DNA of 64,000 nucleotides from Actinomycetes bacterium (lineage in GTDB: Bacteria; Actinomycetota; Actinomycetes; Actinomycetales; Microbacteriaceae). How positions within the stretch are numbered: position 1 is the stretch's first letter; the number at the start of each line of letters is the position of its first letter. The stretch is from the NCBI GenBank assembly GCA_023431405.1, contig JAEYVZ010000049.1:62001-126000 (forward strand), given 5' to 3'. Below the pieces are notes generated by a model. The model made no database searches. It saw only the letters and a list, made by a program, of their open reading frames with translations, and was not told where the DNA came from. Position numbers and translations under genes: made by a program. Positions 33,092-40,486 of the stretch are shown here, piece by piece.

Positions 33092-34042
33092 TTACTGCGT
33101 CGGCGCCGGGTCGTCGATGCCCAACACGTCGATGACGAAGACGAGGGTCGCGCCGCCCGGGATGGAGCCGGTGCCCTGGTCGCCGTAACCGAGCTCCGGC
33201 GGGATCACGACGAGCAGCTGCGAGCCGACCGTCGCCCCTTCGAGCGCCTGCGCGAAGCCGGGGACGACCCCGTCGAGGGTGACGGCCGCCGAGGCGCCCT
33301 TCTCCCACGTGGAGTCGAAGACCTCTTTGTCATCCCAGGTGACGCCCGTGTAATGGATGCGGATGCTGTCACCGGGGCCGACCGCAGGGCCGTCGCCGCG
33401 CTTGAGCACCTCGACGGCGAGCTCTGCGGGCGGATCGGCGTCGGGAACGATGATGCCGGGCGTGCCGTCGGGTGCGAGCACGACAGACGGCATCCCCGGA
33501 CGATCGTTGTACTGCGGGGCACCGTCTGCGGCGGCGAGGTAGACGCGCTGGAGGTCGAGCACGACCGCGACCGAATCACCCTCCTTGAGGCCCATGCTGG
33601 CGGCTGCCTGCTCCGACATCCCGTCGAAGGGGATGGCGCCGACGATCCTCGAGCCCTCCGTCGCGCAGCGCATCATCTCCGCGAGGCCCTCGTAGTTCTC
33701 CACCCATCCCGACAGCGGCTGCACCTGCGTCGGCGACGACACGAGCACCTCGCCGCTGGCACCGCTGGCGATCGTGACGCTGAACACGACGTCTTGCGCA
33801 TCGGAGGTCACGGCCGGGCCGTCACCGACGGTGACGTCGTCGAACGACGTCTCGTCGACATACACCGGACCCTTCGTCGTGAGGGTCGGGTCACCCGGGT
33901 CGCCCGACGGAGCGATCAGGTCGAGCGCCGGTGAATCGTGGCTCGCACGATCGCACGAATCGGGAGCGGATGCCGAGGAGCACCCGACAAGGGCGACACC
34001 GGCGAGGCCGAGGACGGCGAGAGCAGCAGGAATCCGACGCAC
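33092..34042 (-). CDS. FKBP-type peptidyl-prolyl isomerase lipoprotein
   Basis: A 316-residue exported lipoprotein: signal peptide with lipobox LVGC (Cys21), then a degenerate FKBP-like domain (about 60-150) and a complete FKBP domain at the C-terminus (about 210-312, with IRIHYTGVTWDDKEVFDSTW, GVVPGFAQALEGATVGSQ and IPPELGYGDQG). It should speed folding of proteins on the outer face of the membrane. The GTG start lies 6 nt after TAGACT (34049-34054), a box that overlaps the end of trmI. It precedes pafB by 63 bases. Confidence 0.94.
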   Translation of the reverse strand: MRRIPAALAVLGLAGVALVGCSSASAPDSCDRASHDSPALDLIAPSGDPGDPTLTTKGPVYVDETSFDDVTVGDGPAVTSDAQDVVFSVTIASGASGEVLVSSPTQVQPLSGWVENYEGLAEMMRCATEGSRIVGAIPFDGMSEQAAASMGLKEGDSVAVVLDLQRVYLAAADGAPQYNDRPGMPSVVLAPDGTPGIIVPDADPPAELAVEVLKRGDGPAVGPGDSIRIHYTGVTWDDKEVFDSTWEKGASAAVTLDGVVPGFAQALEGATVGSQLLVVIPPELGYGDQGTGSIPGGATLVFVIDVLGIDDPAPTQ

Positions 34043-34046
34043 CGGA

Positions 34047-35060
34047 TCAGTCTACGGTGTCGCTGCCGTCGCCTTCGGACGCGCGACGGGCGCCATCGAC
34101 GGCCCGCTGCGCCTCGCGCACGCGCTTGCGGAGGTTCTTGTCCGTGATCTCACGGTCGCCGACCGCCCCCGGCGTCCAGATCTCGACGTCCTCGTCGGAG
34201 TACGTGGGCTTCTTCAGGGCGCGCTTTCGCACATCCGGGGGCACCGCCCCCGGCGCGAGCCGGCGCGCGGTGAGGAGGAATCCGGTGTGGGCGACCATCC
34301 GGTGGTCGGGGCGCACCGCGAGACCCTGCACGTGCCAGCCGCGCACCATCGTCTCCGTCGCCTCGGGCTCTGTGAACAGCCCTGTGGCGCGCAGGTACTC
34401 CGCCACGCGCGAGAGCTGGGTCGCCGTGGCGATGTAGCAGAGCACGACCCCTCCAGGGGTGAGCGCGTCGGCGACGACGTCGATGCACTCCCAGGGCGCC
34501 AGCATGTCGAGCACGACTCGATCGACGGAGCCCGGTGCCGCAGCAGCCGGCAGCTCCTCGGCCAGATCGCCGACGACGACCTGCCAGGTCGAGGGGTAGT
34601 GGCCCAGGAAGGTCTCGACGTTCGCCTGCGCGACGTCGGAGAACTCCTCGCGGCGCTCGAAAGAGAGCAGCCGTCCTTCGGAGCCGATCGCACGCAGCAG
34701 CCAGAGCGACAGGGCGCCCGATCCGACGCCGGCTTCGACGACGGTCGCCCCGGGGAAGATGTCGGCGGCGGCAAGGATCTGCGCCGCATCCTTCGGGTAG
34801 ACGATCGCGGCGCCGCGCGGCATCGACATGACGAAGTCGCGCAGCAAGGGGCGCAGGGCGAGGTACTCGTGTCCGCCGCTGCCGGTCACGACCGACCCGT
34901 CGGGCTGACCGACGATATCGGCGTGAGCGAGCACGCCGTGGTGGGTGTGCAGCTCACCGCCCTCCCGCAGCGTGATCGTGTGGAGTCGCCCCTTGGGGCC
35001 GGTGAGCTGTACACGGTCGCCGTAGCGGAACGGACCGCTCGGCCGGAGGTCGGTGTTCAC
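34047..35060 (-). CDS. trmI: tRNA (adenine-58-N1)-methyltransferase TrmI
   Basis: A 337-residue SAM-dependent enzyme that makes m1A58 in tRNA. The N-terminal domain (about 1-85) is followed by the class I methyltransferase fold with the SAM motif VVEAGVGSGALSLWLLRAIG near residues 105-124 and the catalytic-site segment RVVLDMLAPWECIDVV near 185. The C-terminal tail (about 280-337) is charged. The GTG start overlaps the stop of the HAD gene (GTGA, 35057-35060), so they are translationally coupled. It is the homologue of mycobacterial Rv2118c. Confidence 0.94.
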   Translation of the reverse strand: MNTDLRPSGPFRYGDRVQLTGPKGRLHTITLREGGELHTHHGVLAHADIVGQPDGSVVTGSGGHEYLALRPLLRDFVMSMPRGAAIVYPKDAAQILAAADIFPGATVVEAGVGSGALSLWLLRAIGSEGRLLSFERREEFSDVAQANVETFLGHYPSTWQVVVGDLAEELPAAAAPGSVDRVVLDMLAPWECIDVVADALTPGGVVLCYIATATQLSRVAEYLRATGLFTEPEATETMVRGWHVQGLAVRPDHRMVAHTGFLLTARRLAPGAVPPDVRKRALKKPTYSDEDVEIWTPGAVGDREITDKNLRKRVREAQRAVDGARRASEGDGSDTVD

Positions 35061-35737
35061 GCGGTGGTCTCCCGGCGGTGATCGGAGTGGAACGAGACGA
35101 GGTCTGCGGCGGTGCGTCCGTCGAGCGTGGGCCACAGCGCGTGCGCGCCGACCCCCTCCAGAGAGACGACATTGGGGACGCCGATCGAGGGGATGCCGGC
35201 GGCCAGGGCGGAGCGGAGCCCGTTCGGGGAGTCCTCGATCGCCACGGCATCCGCGGGACTCACCCCCAGCGCCTCGCACGCCTGGAGGTACGGGTCGGGG
35301 AAGGGCTTCGGGCGCGTGACGTCATCGCCCGCGACGATCAGATCGAATGCGGTGAAGTCGATCAGCTGAACGATCTCGGTCGCCATGCGGTTCATCGACA
35401 TGGTCACCAGCGCCGTGGGGATCTCCGCCTGCCTCAGGTCGTGCAGCAGCTCGCGGGCACCGGGACGGAACGGGATGCCGTCCTGGCGGAGCTGCACCAG
35501 CACGGCGTCGGTGAGCAGGTCGATGATCTCGTGCACCGCCATGCGCACGCCCGCACTCTGCAGCACGCGGGCCGCGTCTTCGAGCCCGAGGCCCACCAGC
35601 TGCAGCGACTGCTCGTGGGTCCAGGTCCCCCCGAAGCTCTCCACGAGCGGGGCTTCTGCGGCGATCCAGTAGGGCTCGGTGTCGACGAGGGTGCCGTCCA
35701 TGTCCCACAGGACCGCGGCGGGAAGAGAGGGCGTCAC
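35057..35737 (-). CDS. HAD-family phosphatase (phosphoglycolate phosphatase-like)
   Basis: A 226-residue haloacid-dehalogenase phosphatase. Motif I is VLWDMDGTLVDTE with nucleophile Asp near residue 12; motif II VTMSMN; motif III/IV RPKPFPDPYLQACEALGV and AIEDSPNGLRSALAAG. A helical cap lies between motifs I and II, the beta-phosphoglucomutase/phosphoglycolate type. The natural substrate is unknown. The GTG at 35737 is favoured because TACGAT (35744-35749) ends 6 nt before it, and longer readings of the frame add unrelated sequence. It is divergent from the PAC2 gene. Confidence 0.92.
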   Translation of the reverse strand: MTPSLPAAVLWDMDGTLVDTEPYWIAAEAPLVESFGGTWTHEQSLQLVGLGLEDAARVLQSAGVRMAVHEIIDLLTDAVLVQLRQDGIPFRPGARELLHDLRQAEIPTALVTMSMNRMATEIVQLIDFTAFDLIVAGDDVTRPKPFPDPYLQACEALGVSPADAVAIEDSPNGLRSALAAGIPSIGVPNVVSLEGVGAHALWPTLDGRTAADLVSFHSDHRRETTA

Positions 35738-35851
35738 CGCACCATCGTAGCCGGGAGATGCGCGAGCGACCTGCGGGGAGGGACTCGCCCGCCCCCGCGT
35801 GAGGTGGCGCGGGCGTATCGTGGGGAACGCCTCACGAACGGAAGGAGCGGG

Positions 35852-36712
35852 GTGAACGATCTGGGTCGACGCGTACTGGTGATCGCCTTCGACGGGTGGA
35901 ATGACGCGGGAGAGGCGGCCTCGGCGGCCGCTGCGCACCTGAAGGCCTCGGGTGAGTTCGAGAAGGCCTTCGCGGTCGACCCCGAGCTGTACTTCGACTA
36001 CCAGTACACGCGCCCGCAGATCCGCCAGGAGGCCGACGGCTCCCGTGGTCTCGTCTGGCCCGAGGCCACGATCTGGCGTCCCCGGTCGACCGACGGCGTC
36101 GCTCTCTGGCTGCTGACCGGGGTGGAACCCGCCCGCACCTGGCAGGCGTTCGCCGCAGAGCTCGTCGATGCGGCCCTCAGCGAAGACATCTCCGGCATCG
36201 TGGCGCTCGGATCGATGATGTCGGATGTCCCCCACACCCGTCCGATCTCCATCTTCTCCGGCAGCGAGAACGAGCAGCTGCGCGCGACCCTGTCGCTCGA
36301 GCGCTCCACCTACGAGGGCCCCGTCGGCATCCTGAGCGTCCTCACCGCGGCCGGAGAGGCCGCCGGCATCCCTGCCGTCTCGTTGTGGGCGAGCGTCCCG
36401 CACTATGTGGCCGGCCACTCGCCGTCGCCCAAGGCGACGCTCGCTCTCCTCGACAGGCTCGCCGAGATCACGGGAGCCGACGTGCCGCGCGGGCACCTCC
36501 CCGCCGAGGCGCTCGCCTGGGAGGCGTCGATCGACGCGGCCGCGGCCGACGACGAGGAGATGACGGAGTACATCCGTCAGCTGGAAGCCACGCGCGACAC
36601 GTGGGACTCCCCCGAGGCATCGGGCGACGCGATCGCCCAGGAGTTCGAGAAGTACCTCCGCCGCCGCGGCGACGGTCCGGGAAAGCCCGGCCGCGACGAC
36701 CCTCGACGCTGA
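35852..36712 (+). CDS. PAC2-family protein
   Basis: A 286-residue PAC2 (proteasome assembly chaperone 2-like) domain protein. The family motif appears as VIAFDGWNDAGEAASAAAAH near residues 8-27, with GVEPARTWQAFAAEL and ALGSMMSDVPHTRPI in the middle and PKATLALLDRLAE later. In actinobacteria these proteins are widespread but their role is not known, and proteasome genes are not seen here. GAAGGAG (35841-35847) lies 5 nt before the GTG. It converges with uppP; a 15-nt inverted repeat, CCGCAGG(G)CCTGCGG (36742-36756), separates them. Confidence 0.9.
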   Translation: MNDLGRRVLVIAFDGWNDAGEAASAAAAHLKASGEFEKAFAVDPELYFDYQYTRPQIRQEADGSRGLVWPEATIWRPRSTDGVALWLLTGVEPARTWQAFAAELVDAALSEDISGIVALGSMMSDVPHTRPISIFSGSENEQLRATLSLERSTYEGPVGILSVLTAAGEAAGIPAVSLWASVPHYVAGHSPSPKATLALLDRLAEITGADVPRGHLPAEALAWEASIDAAAADDEEMTEYIRQLEATRDTWDSPEASGDAIAQEFEKYLRRRGDGPGKPGRDDPRR

Positions 36713-36741
36713 CCGCGCCCCGCAGGGCCTCCGTCAGGATG

Positions 36742-36756
36742 CCGCAGGGCCTGCGG
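36742..36756. terminator. inverted repeat between converging genes
   Basis: CCGCAGG and CCTGCGG flank a single G between the PAC2 stop and the uppP stop. The one-base centre means that the real loop would open the inner pairs. It is a weak terminator candidate. Confidence 0.3.
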
Positions 36757-36770
36757 ACGGATGCCGCCGC

Positions 36771-37607
36771 TCAGTACGCCTGCAGCACACCCGTCGACAG
36801 GAGTACGAGCAGCACGGCGCCCAGGCCGAGACGGTACAGGACGAAGGGCAGGAAGCTGCCGCGCGCCAGGTACCGCATGAGGAAGGCGATCACCGCGAGG
36901 CCCACCCCGAACGCCACGACGGTCGCAACGGCCGTCTCGGCCAGCGTGAACACCTGCACGCCGTCTTCGGTGAGCGCGTGATAGAGCTCATAGAAGCCGC
37001 TTCCGAACACCGCCGGAACCGCCAGCAGGAAGGCGACCTCCGCAGCCGCCGGCCGGGTGTATCCGAGCGCCAGGCCCATCGTGGTGGTGGCGCCCGACCG
37101 GGAGACACCCGGCACCAGCGCCAGCGCCTGCGCGAATCCCAGCGCGAGCCCGTGCGGGTACGTGAGGTCCTTCTCGACGCGCGTGCGTGCACCGAGCGCA
37201 TCTGCTGCGCCCAGGAGCAGGCCGAAGACGATCAGCACGATCGCCACGAGCCAGAGGTTGCGGAAGGTGTCGCGGATGACGCTCTGGAAGAAGAAACCCA
37301 GCACCGCGATCGGGATGCTTCCGATGATCACGATCCAGCCCATGCGGGCGTCGGGGTCGTTCCGTGGCACACGACCGGTGAGCGAACGGAACCACTGCGC
37401 GATGATCCGCATGATGCGGCTCCAGAAGTACACCAGCACGGCCACCTCTGTGCCGATCTGCGTGATCGCCGTGAACGTGGCGCCGGGGTCCTGCGCCGCG
37501 GGGAGGAACTCGCCCACGATGCGAAGGTGCGCGCTCGAGGAGATCGGCAGGAACTCCGTGAGTCCCTGAACGATCCCGAGGATGATGGCGTCGAAGAAGG
37601 AGCCCAT
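36771..37607 (-). CDS. uppP: undecaprenyl-diphosphate phosphatase UppP/BacA
   Basis: A 278-residue membrane enzyme that recycles undecaprenyl pyrophosphate to the monophosphate carrier for peptidoglycan synthesis; it also gives bacitracin resistance. Two catalytic motifs are visible: QGLTEFLPISSSAHL near residues 14-28 and ALVPGVSRSGATTTMGL near 165-181. About eight transmembrane helices. GAGAGG precedes the ATG on the minus strand; the start is 9 bases after the M20 stop, so the two genes are likely co-transcribed. Downstream it converges with the PAC2 gene. Confidence 0.96.
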   Translation of the reverse strand: MGSFFDAIILGIVQGLTEFLPISSSAHLRIVGEFLPAAQDPGATFTAITQIGTEVAVLVYFWSRIMRIIAQWFRSLTGRVPRNDPDARMGWIVIIGSIPIAVLGFFFQSVIRDTFRNLWLVAIVLIVFGLLLGAADALGARTRVEKDLTYPHGLALGFAQALALVPGVSRSGATTTMGLALGYTRPAAAEVAFLLAVPAVFGSGFYELYHALTEDGVQVFTLAETAVATVVAFGVGLAVIAFLMRYLARGSFLPFVLYRLGLGAVLLVLLSTGVLQAY

Positions 37608-37616
37608 TCCAGCCTC

Positions 37617-38915
37617 TCAGTAGGTGCGGATCAGATCGGCGAGCACCTGCTGACCGAAGGTGAGCGCGTCGAGCGGAACCCGCTCGTCCACGCCGTGGAA
37701 CATCCCCGTGAAGTCCAGTTCGCGAGGAAGGCGCAAGGGCGCGAATCCGTAGCCGGCGATCCCGAGCTCCGCGAGCGCCTTGTTGTCGGTGCCCGCACCC
37801 AGCAGGTACGGAATCACCGGCGTCCCGGGGTCATGCTGCGCGAGCGAGCGCACCATGCTCTCCACGAGTGCTCCGTCGAACGGGACCTCCAGGCCGATGT
37901 CGCGATGCGACACCTCGACGACGATGTCGTCGCCCACGATGCGCTGGATCTCGGCGAGCACCTCGTCCTCCCGCCCGGGGAGGGTGCGCACATCGACCGT
38001 CGCGACAGCGGCATCCGGAATCACGTTGTGCTTGTACCCGGCGGTGAGACCCGTGGGGTTGGCGGTCGTGCGCAGCGTCGAACGCAGGAAGGCGGATGCC
38101 GGACCCGCGAGATCGGCCACGGCGTCAGGATCGGACGCATCGGCGCCGCAGAGCTCGGCGAGGGCGGAGATCGTCTGCCGACTCGTGTCGGTGAGGGCGA
38201 TGGGCCATTCGGTGCGCCCGAGCGCCGCGACGGCCTCGGACAGGCGGGTGACGGCGTTGTCGGCGTGTACACGGCTGCCGTGCCCGGCGACGCCGCTCGC
38301 GCGCAGGCGCAGCCAGACGAGGGCCTTCTCGCCCACCTGCAGAAGGTACGCGCGGCGATCCCCGACGGGGATCGAGTAACCGCCCACCTCACTGATCGCC
38401 TCGGTCGCACCGGCGAACCACTCCGCCCGGTCGCGCACGACCAGCTGGGAGCCCTCGACGCCGCCGTTCTCCTCATCGGCGAAGAACGTGACGATGATGT
38501 CGCGCTCGGGCTGCTCCCCCGCCCGCAGGAGATCTGCGACCGCGGTGAGGATCATCGCATCCATGTTCTTCATGTCGACAGCGCCGCGTCCCCACAGCAT
38601 GCCGTCGCGGATCACGCCGCCGAACGGGTCGACGCTCCAGTCGTCGGCGACCGCCGGCACCACGTCGAGGTGACCGTGGAGCACGAGCGCCGGCTTCTCC
38701 GGGTCGCGCCCCGGCACGCGTGCCATGACGTTGGTGCGGCGGTGGATCGGCTCGAAGTACTCGGTCTGCAGGCCGAGGGCCTCCAAGTACGCACCCACGT
38801 ACTCCGCGGCCTCGCGCTCACCGGCGCTGCGGCCCTCGCCCCAGTTGGTGGTGTCGATGCGGATCAGGTCGCGTGCGATGCGCACGACCTCGGGCAGATC
38901 GTCTTGCTCGGGCAT
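37617..38915 (-). CDS. M20/M25/M40-family metallopeptidase
   Basis: A 432-residue zinc hydrolase of the M20 dipeptidase/deacylase group. Metal-binding motifs are LVLHGHLDVVPA (His and Asp with catalytic Asp), GRGAVDMKNMDA and FADEENGG with the catalytic and metal-bridging Glu pair, plus a dimerisation domain (about 175-300). The substrate may be a dipeptide or N-acyl amino acid. The ATG at 38915 is chosen because TAGCGT (38923-38928) lies 7 nt before it; two in-frame GTGs lie upstream, but one overlaps the box. Confidence 0.92.
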   Translation of the reverse strand: MPEQDDLPEVVRIARDLIRIDTTNWGEGRSAGEREAAEYVGAYLEALGLQTEYFEPIHRRTNVMARVPGRDPEKPALVLHGHLDVVPAVADDWSVDPFGGVIRDGMLWGRGAVDMKNMDAMILTAVADLLRAGEQPERDIIVTFFADEENGGVEGSQLVVRDRAEWFAGATEAISEVGGYSIPVGDRRAYLLQVGEKALVWLRLRASGVAGHGSRVHADNAVTRLSEAVAALGRTEWPIALTDTSRQTISALAELCGADASDPDAVADLAGPASAFLRSTLRTTANPTGLTAGYKHNVIPDAAVATVDVRTLPGREDEVLAEIQRIVGDDIVVEVSHRDIGLEVPFDGALVESMVRSLAQHDPGTPVIPYLLGAGTDNKALAELGIAGYGFAPLRLPRELDFTGMFHGVDERVPLDALTFGQQVLADLIRTY

Positions 38916-38997
38916 GCGCACCACGCTACCTGAGCGACGAGCGACACCGCGGCGACACCCAGCGTGCGCGGGGTACCCGCGGCGCGGTCATTCCGCG

Positions 38998-39037
38998 AAA
39001 AAAGAACCGGCCGGAGATCGCTCTCCGGCCGGTTCTT
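38998..39037 (-). terminator. terminator of tRNA-Leu(GAG)
   Basis: AAGAACCGGCCGGAGA and TCTCCGGCCGGTTCTT pair perfectly around TCGC (39002-39037). Read on the minus strand the stem is followed by six T residues, a classical intrinsic terminator just after the 3' end of the tRNA gene. Confidence 0.9.
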
Positions 39038-39045
39038 CTTCTCTG

Positions 39046-39130
39046 TGCGCGAGGGGGGACTTGAACCCCCACGCCCTATACGGGCACTAGCACCTCAAGC
39101 TAGCGCGTCTACCTATTCCGCCACCCGCGC
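39046..39130 (-). tRNA. tRNA-Leu, anticodon GAG
   Basis: On the minus strand GCGCGGG pairs with CTCGCGC (one G-T pair) and discriminator A follows. The anticodon stem CTAGC/GCTAG encloses TTGAGGT, giving anticodon GAG (reads CUC and CUU). A long variable arm and the T-arm GGGGGTTCAAGTCCCCC complete an 85-base class II tRNA. CCA is not encoded. An intrinsic terminator follows. Confidence 0.95.
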
Positions 39131-39230
39131 ATTGGGTGTTTTGGTTGTCTCCAACCGAGGATCGAGCCTAGCACGTTCCGAGGGCACCGATGAACAGCCC
39201 CCGGACCGGAGCGCACCGGTCGGCGCCTGC

Positions 39231-40340
39231 TCAGGCGACCGACACTCCGAACACGAGACCCAGCACATACGTGATCGCCGCGGCGCCGAACCCGATCGCC
39301 AGCTGACGCAGAGCGCGACGAAGGGGCGGGGCTCCAGACAGGAGACCGACCGTGGCTCCTGTTCCCATCAGCGCGATGCCGACAAGGCCGAGGGCCAGGG
39401 CGACCGCCGGGATGCCGCTGAGCCCGAACAGCCAGGGCAGAACGGGGATGATCGCCCCGGAGGCGAAGAAGAGGAAGCTCGACGACGCGGCGCCGACCGC
39501 GCTGCCGACCACCTCGTGGTCGCCGATGCCGGGAAGAGAGACGCTCTGCGTCACGGTCGTCGGCCTCTCGGCGGCCTGGGCGGCCGACACGACGTGCCGC
39601 GCCTTCGCCATCGCCTCCTCCTCCGCCAGGCCTCGGGTCCGGTACACGAGCGCCAGCTCGTTCGCGTCGAGGTCGAGTTCGGCGAGCACATCGTGGCCGT
39701 GGTCGTTCGGCTCGGTGGCCGACAGAAGCTCCCGTTGCGACCGAACCGAGACGTACTCGCCGGCCCCCATAGAGAGGGCACCGGCCAGAAGACCCGCGAT
39801 ACCGCTGAACAGCACGAACTGGGGGGCGACGCCGGTCGCACCGATGCCCATGACGAGCGCGAGGTTCGATACGAGGCCGTCATTGGCGCCGAACACCGCC
39901 GCGCGGAACGTTCCGGAGAGCCGGCGCCGGCCGCGAGCCGCGAGCCCCCGCACGACTTCCCCGTGGATCTTCTCGTCGGCGGCCATCCTCGCCGTCGCGA
40001 ACGGCTCCGACTCGTACGGTGAGCGGGCCTCGGCGTTCTGGGCGAGGGCGAGCACGAAGATAGACCCGAAGCGACGCGCCATCCAGCCCAGCATCCGCGA
40101 GCTCACGGTCGCCCGTGGGAGCTTCGCCGGCTCGCCACCGAGCATCTCGATCCAGTGGTCGGCGTGCCGTCCTTCCGCCTCGGCGAGAGCGAGCAGGATC
40201 TCGCGCTCCTCACCCGTCTTGCGCTCGGCGAGCTCGCGGTACACGCGGGCTTCGCCTCGCTCATCGACAAGGTACTGCGCCCAGCGGCGACGGTCTCGCG
40301 CCGTGGGCTCTTTCGGTGTGGGAGTGTTCGCGCTGGTCAC
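39231..40340 (-). CDS. VIT1/CCC1-family iron/manganese transporter with ferritin-like domain
   Basis: A 369-residue fusion. The N-terminal half (about 20-150) is a ferritin/erythrin-like four-helix region with Glu/His metal ligands in EREILLALAEAEGRHADHW and ARMAADEKIHGEVVRGL. The C-terminal half (about 150-369) is a VIT1/CCC1 membrane domain with about five helices, beginning GTFRAAVFGANDGLVSNLALVMG. The layout is that of membrane-bound ferritin (MbfA-type) iron exporters. The role, iron or manganese removal, is inferred. GAGGA precedes the GTG. It is transcribed toward tRNA-Leu. Confidence 0.9.
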   Translation of the reverse strand: MTSANTPTPKEPTARDRRRWAQYLVDERGEARVYRELAERKTGEEREILLALAEAEGRHADHWIEMLGGEPAKLPRATVSSRMLGWMARRFGSIFVLALAQNAEARSPYESEPFATARMAADEKIHGEVVRGLAARGRRRLSGTFRAAVFGANDGLVSNLALVMGIGATGVAPQFVLFSGIAGLLAGALSMGAGEYVSVRSQRELLSATEPNDHGHDVLAELDLDANELALVYRTRGLAEEEAMAKARHVVSAAQAAERPTTVTQSVSLPGIGDHEVVGSAVGAASSSFLFFASGAIIPVLPWLFGLSGIPAVALALGLVGIALMGTGATVGLLSGAPPLRRALRQLAIGFGAAAITYVLGLVFGVSVA

Positions 40341-40486
40341 AGGTCCTCGAAAGAGTGAGAGAGAAGAAGGAAGCTGAGGGGCGCGATCGCGCCGGTTCCA
40401 CGCTATCCGCGGCGTCCGCGCGCGTCGGCCCCCGGGCGGCGATTGCCAGCATTTCGGAGCCCCGAACCGCCGAAGGGATGCGCAGC

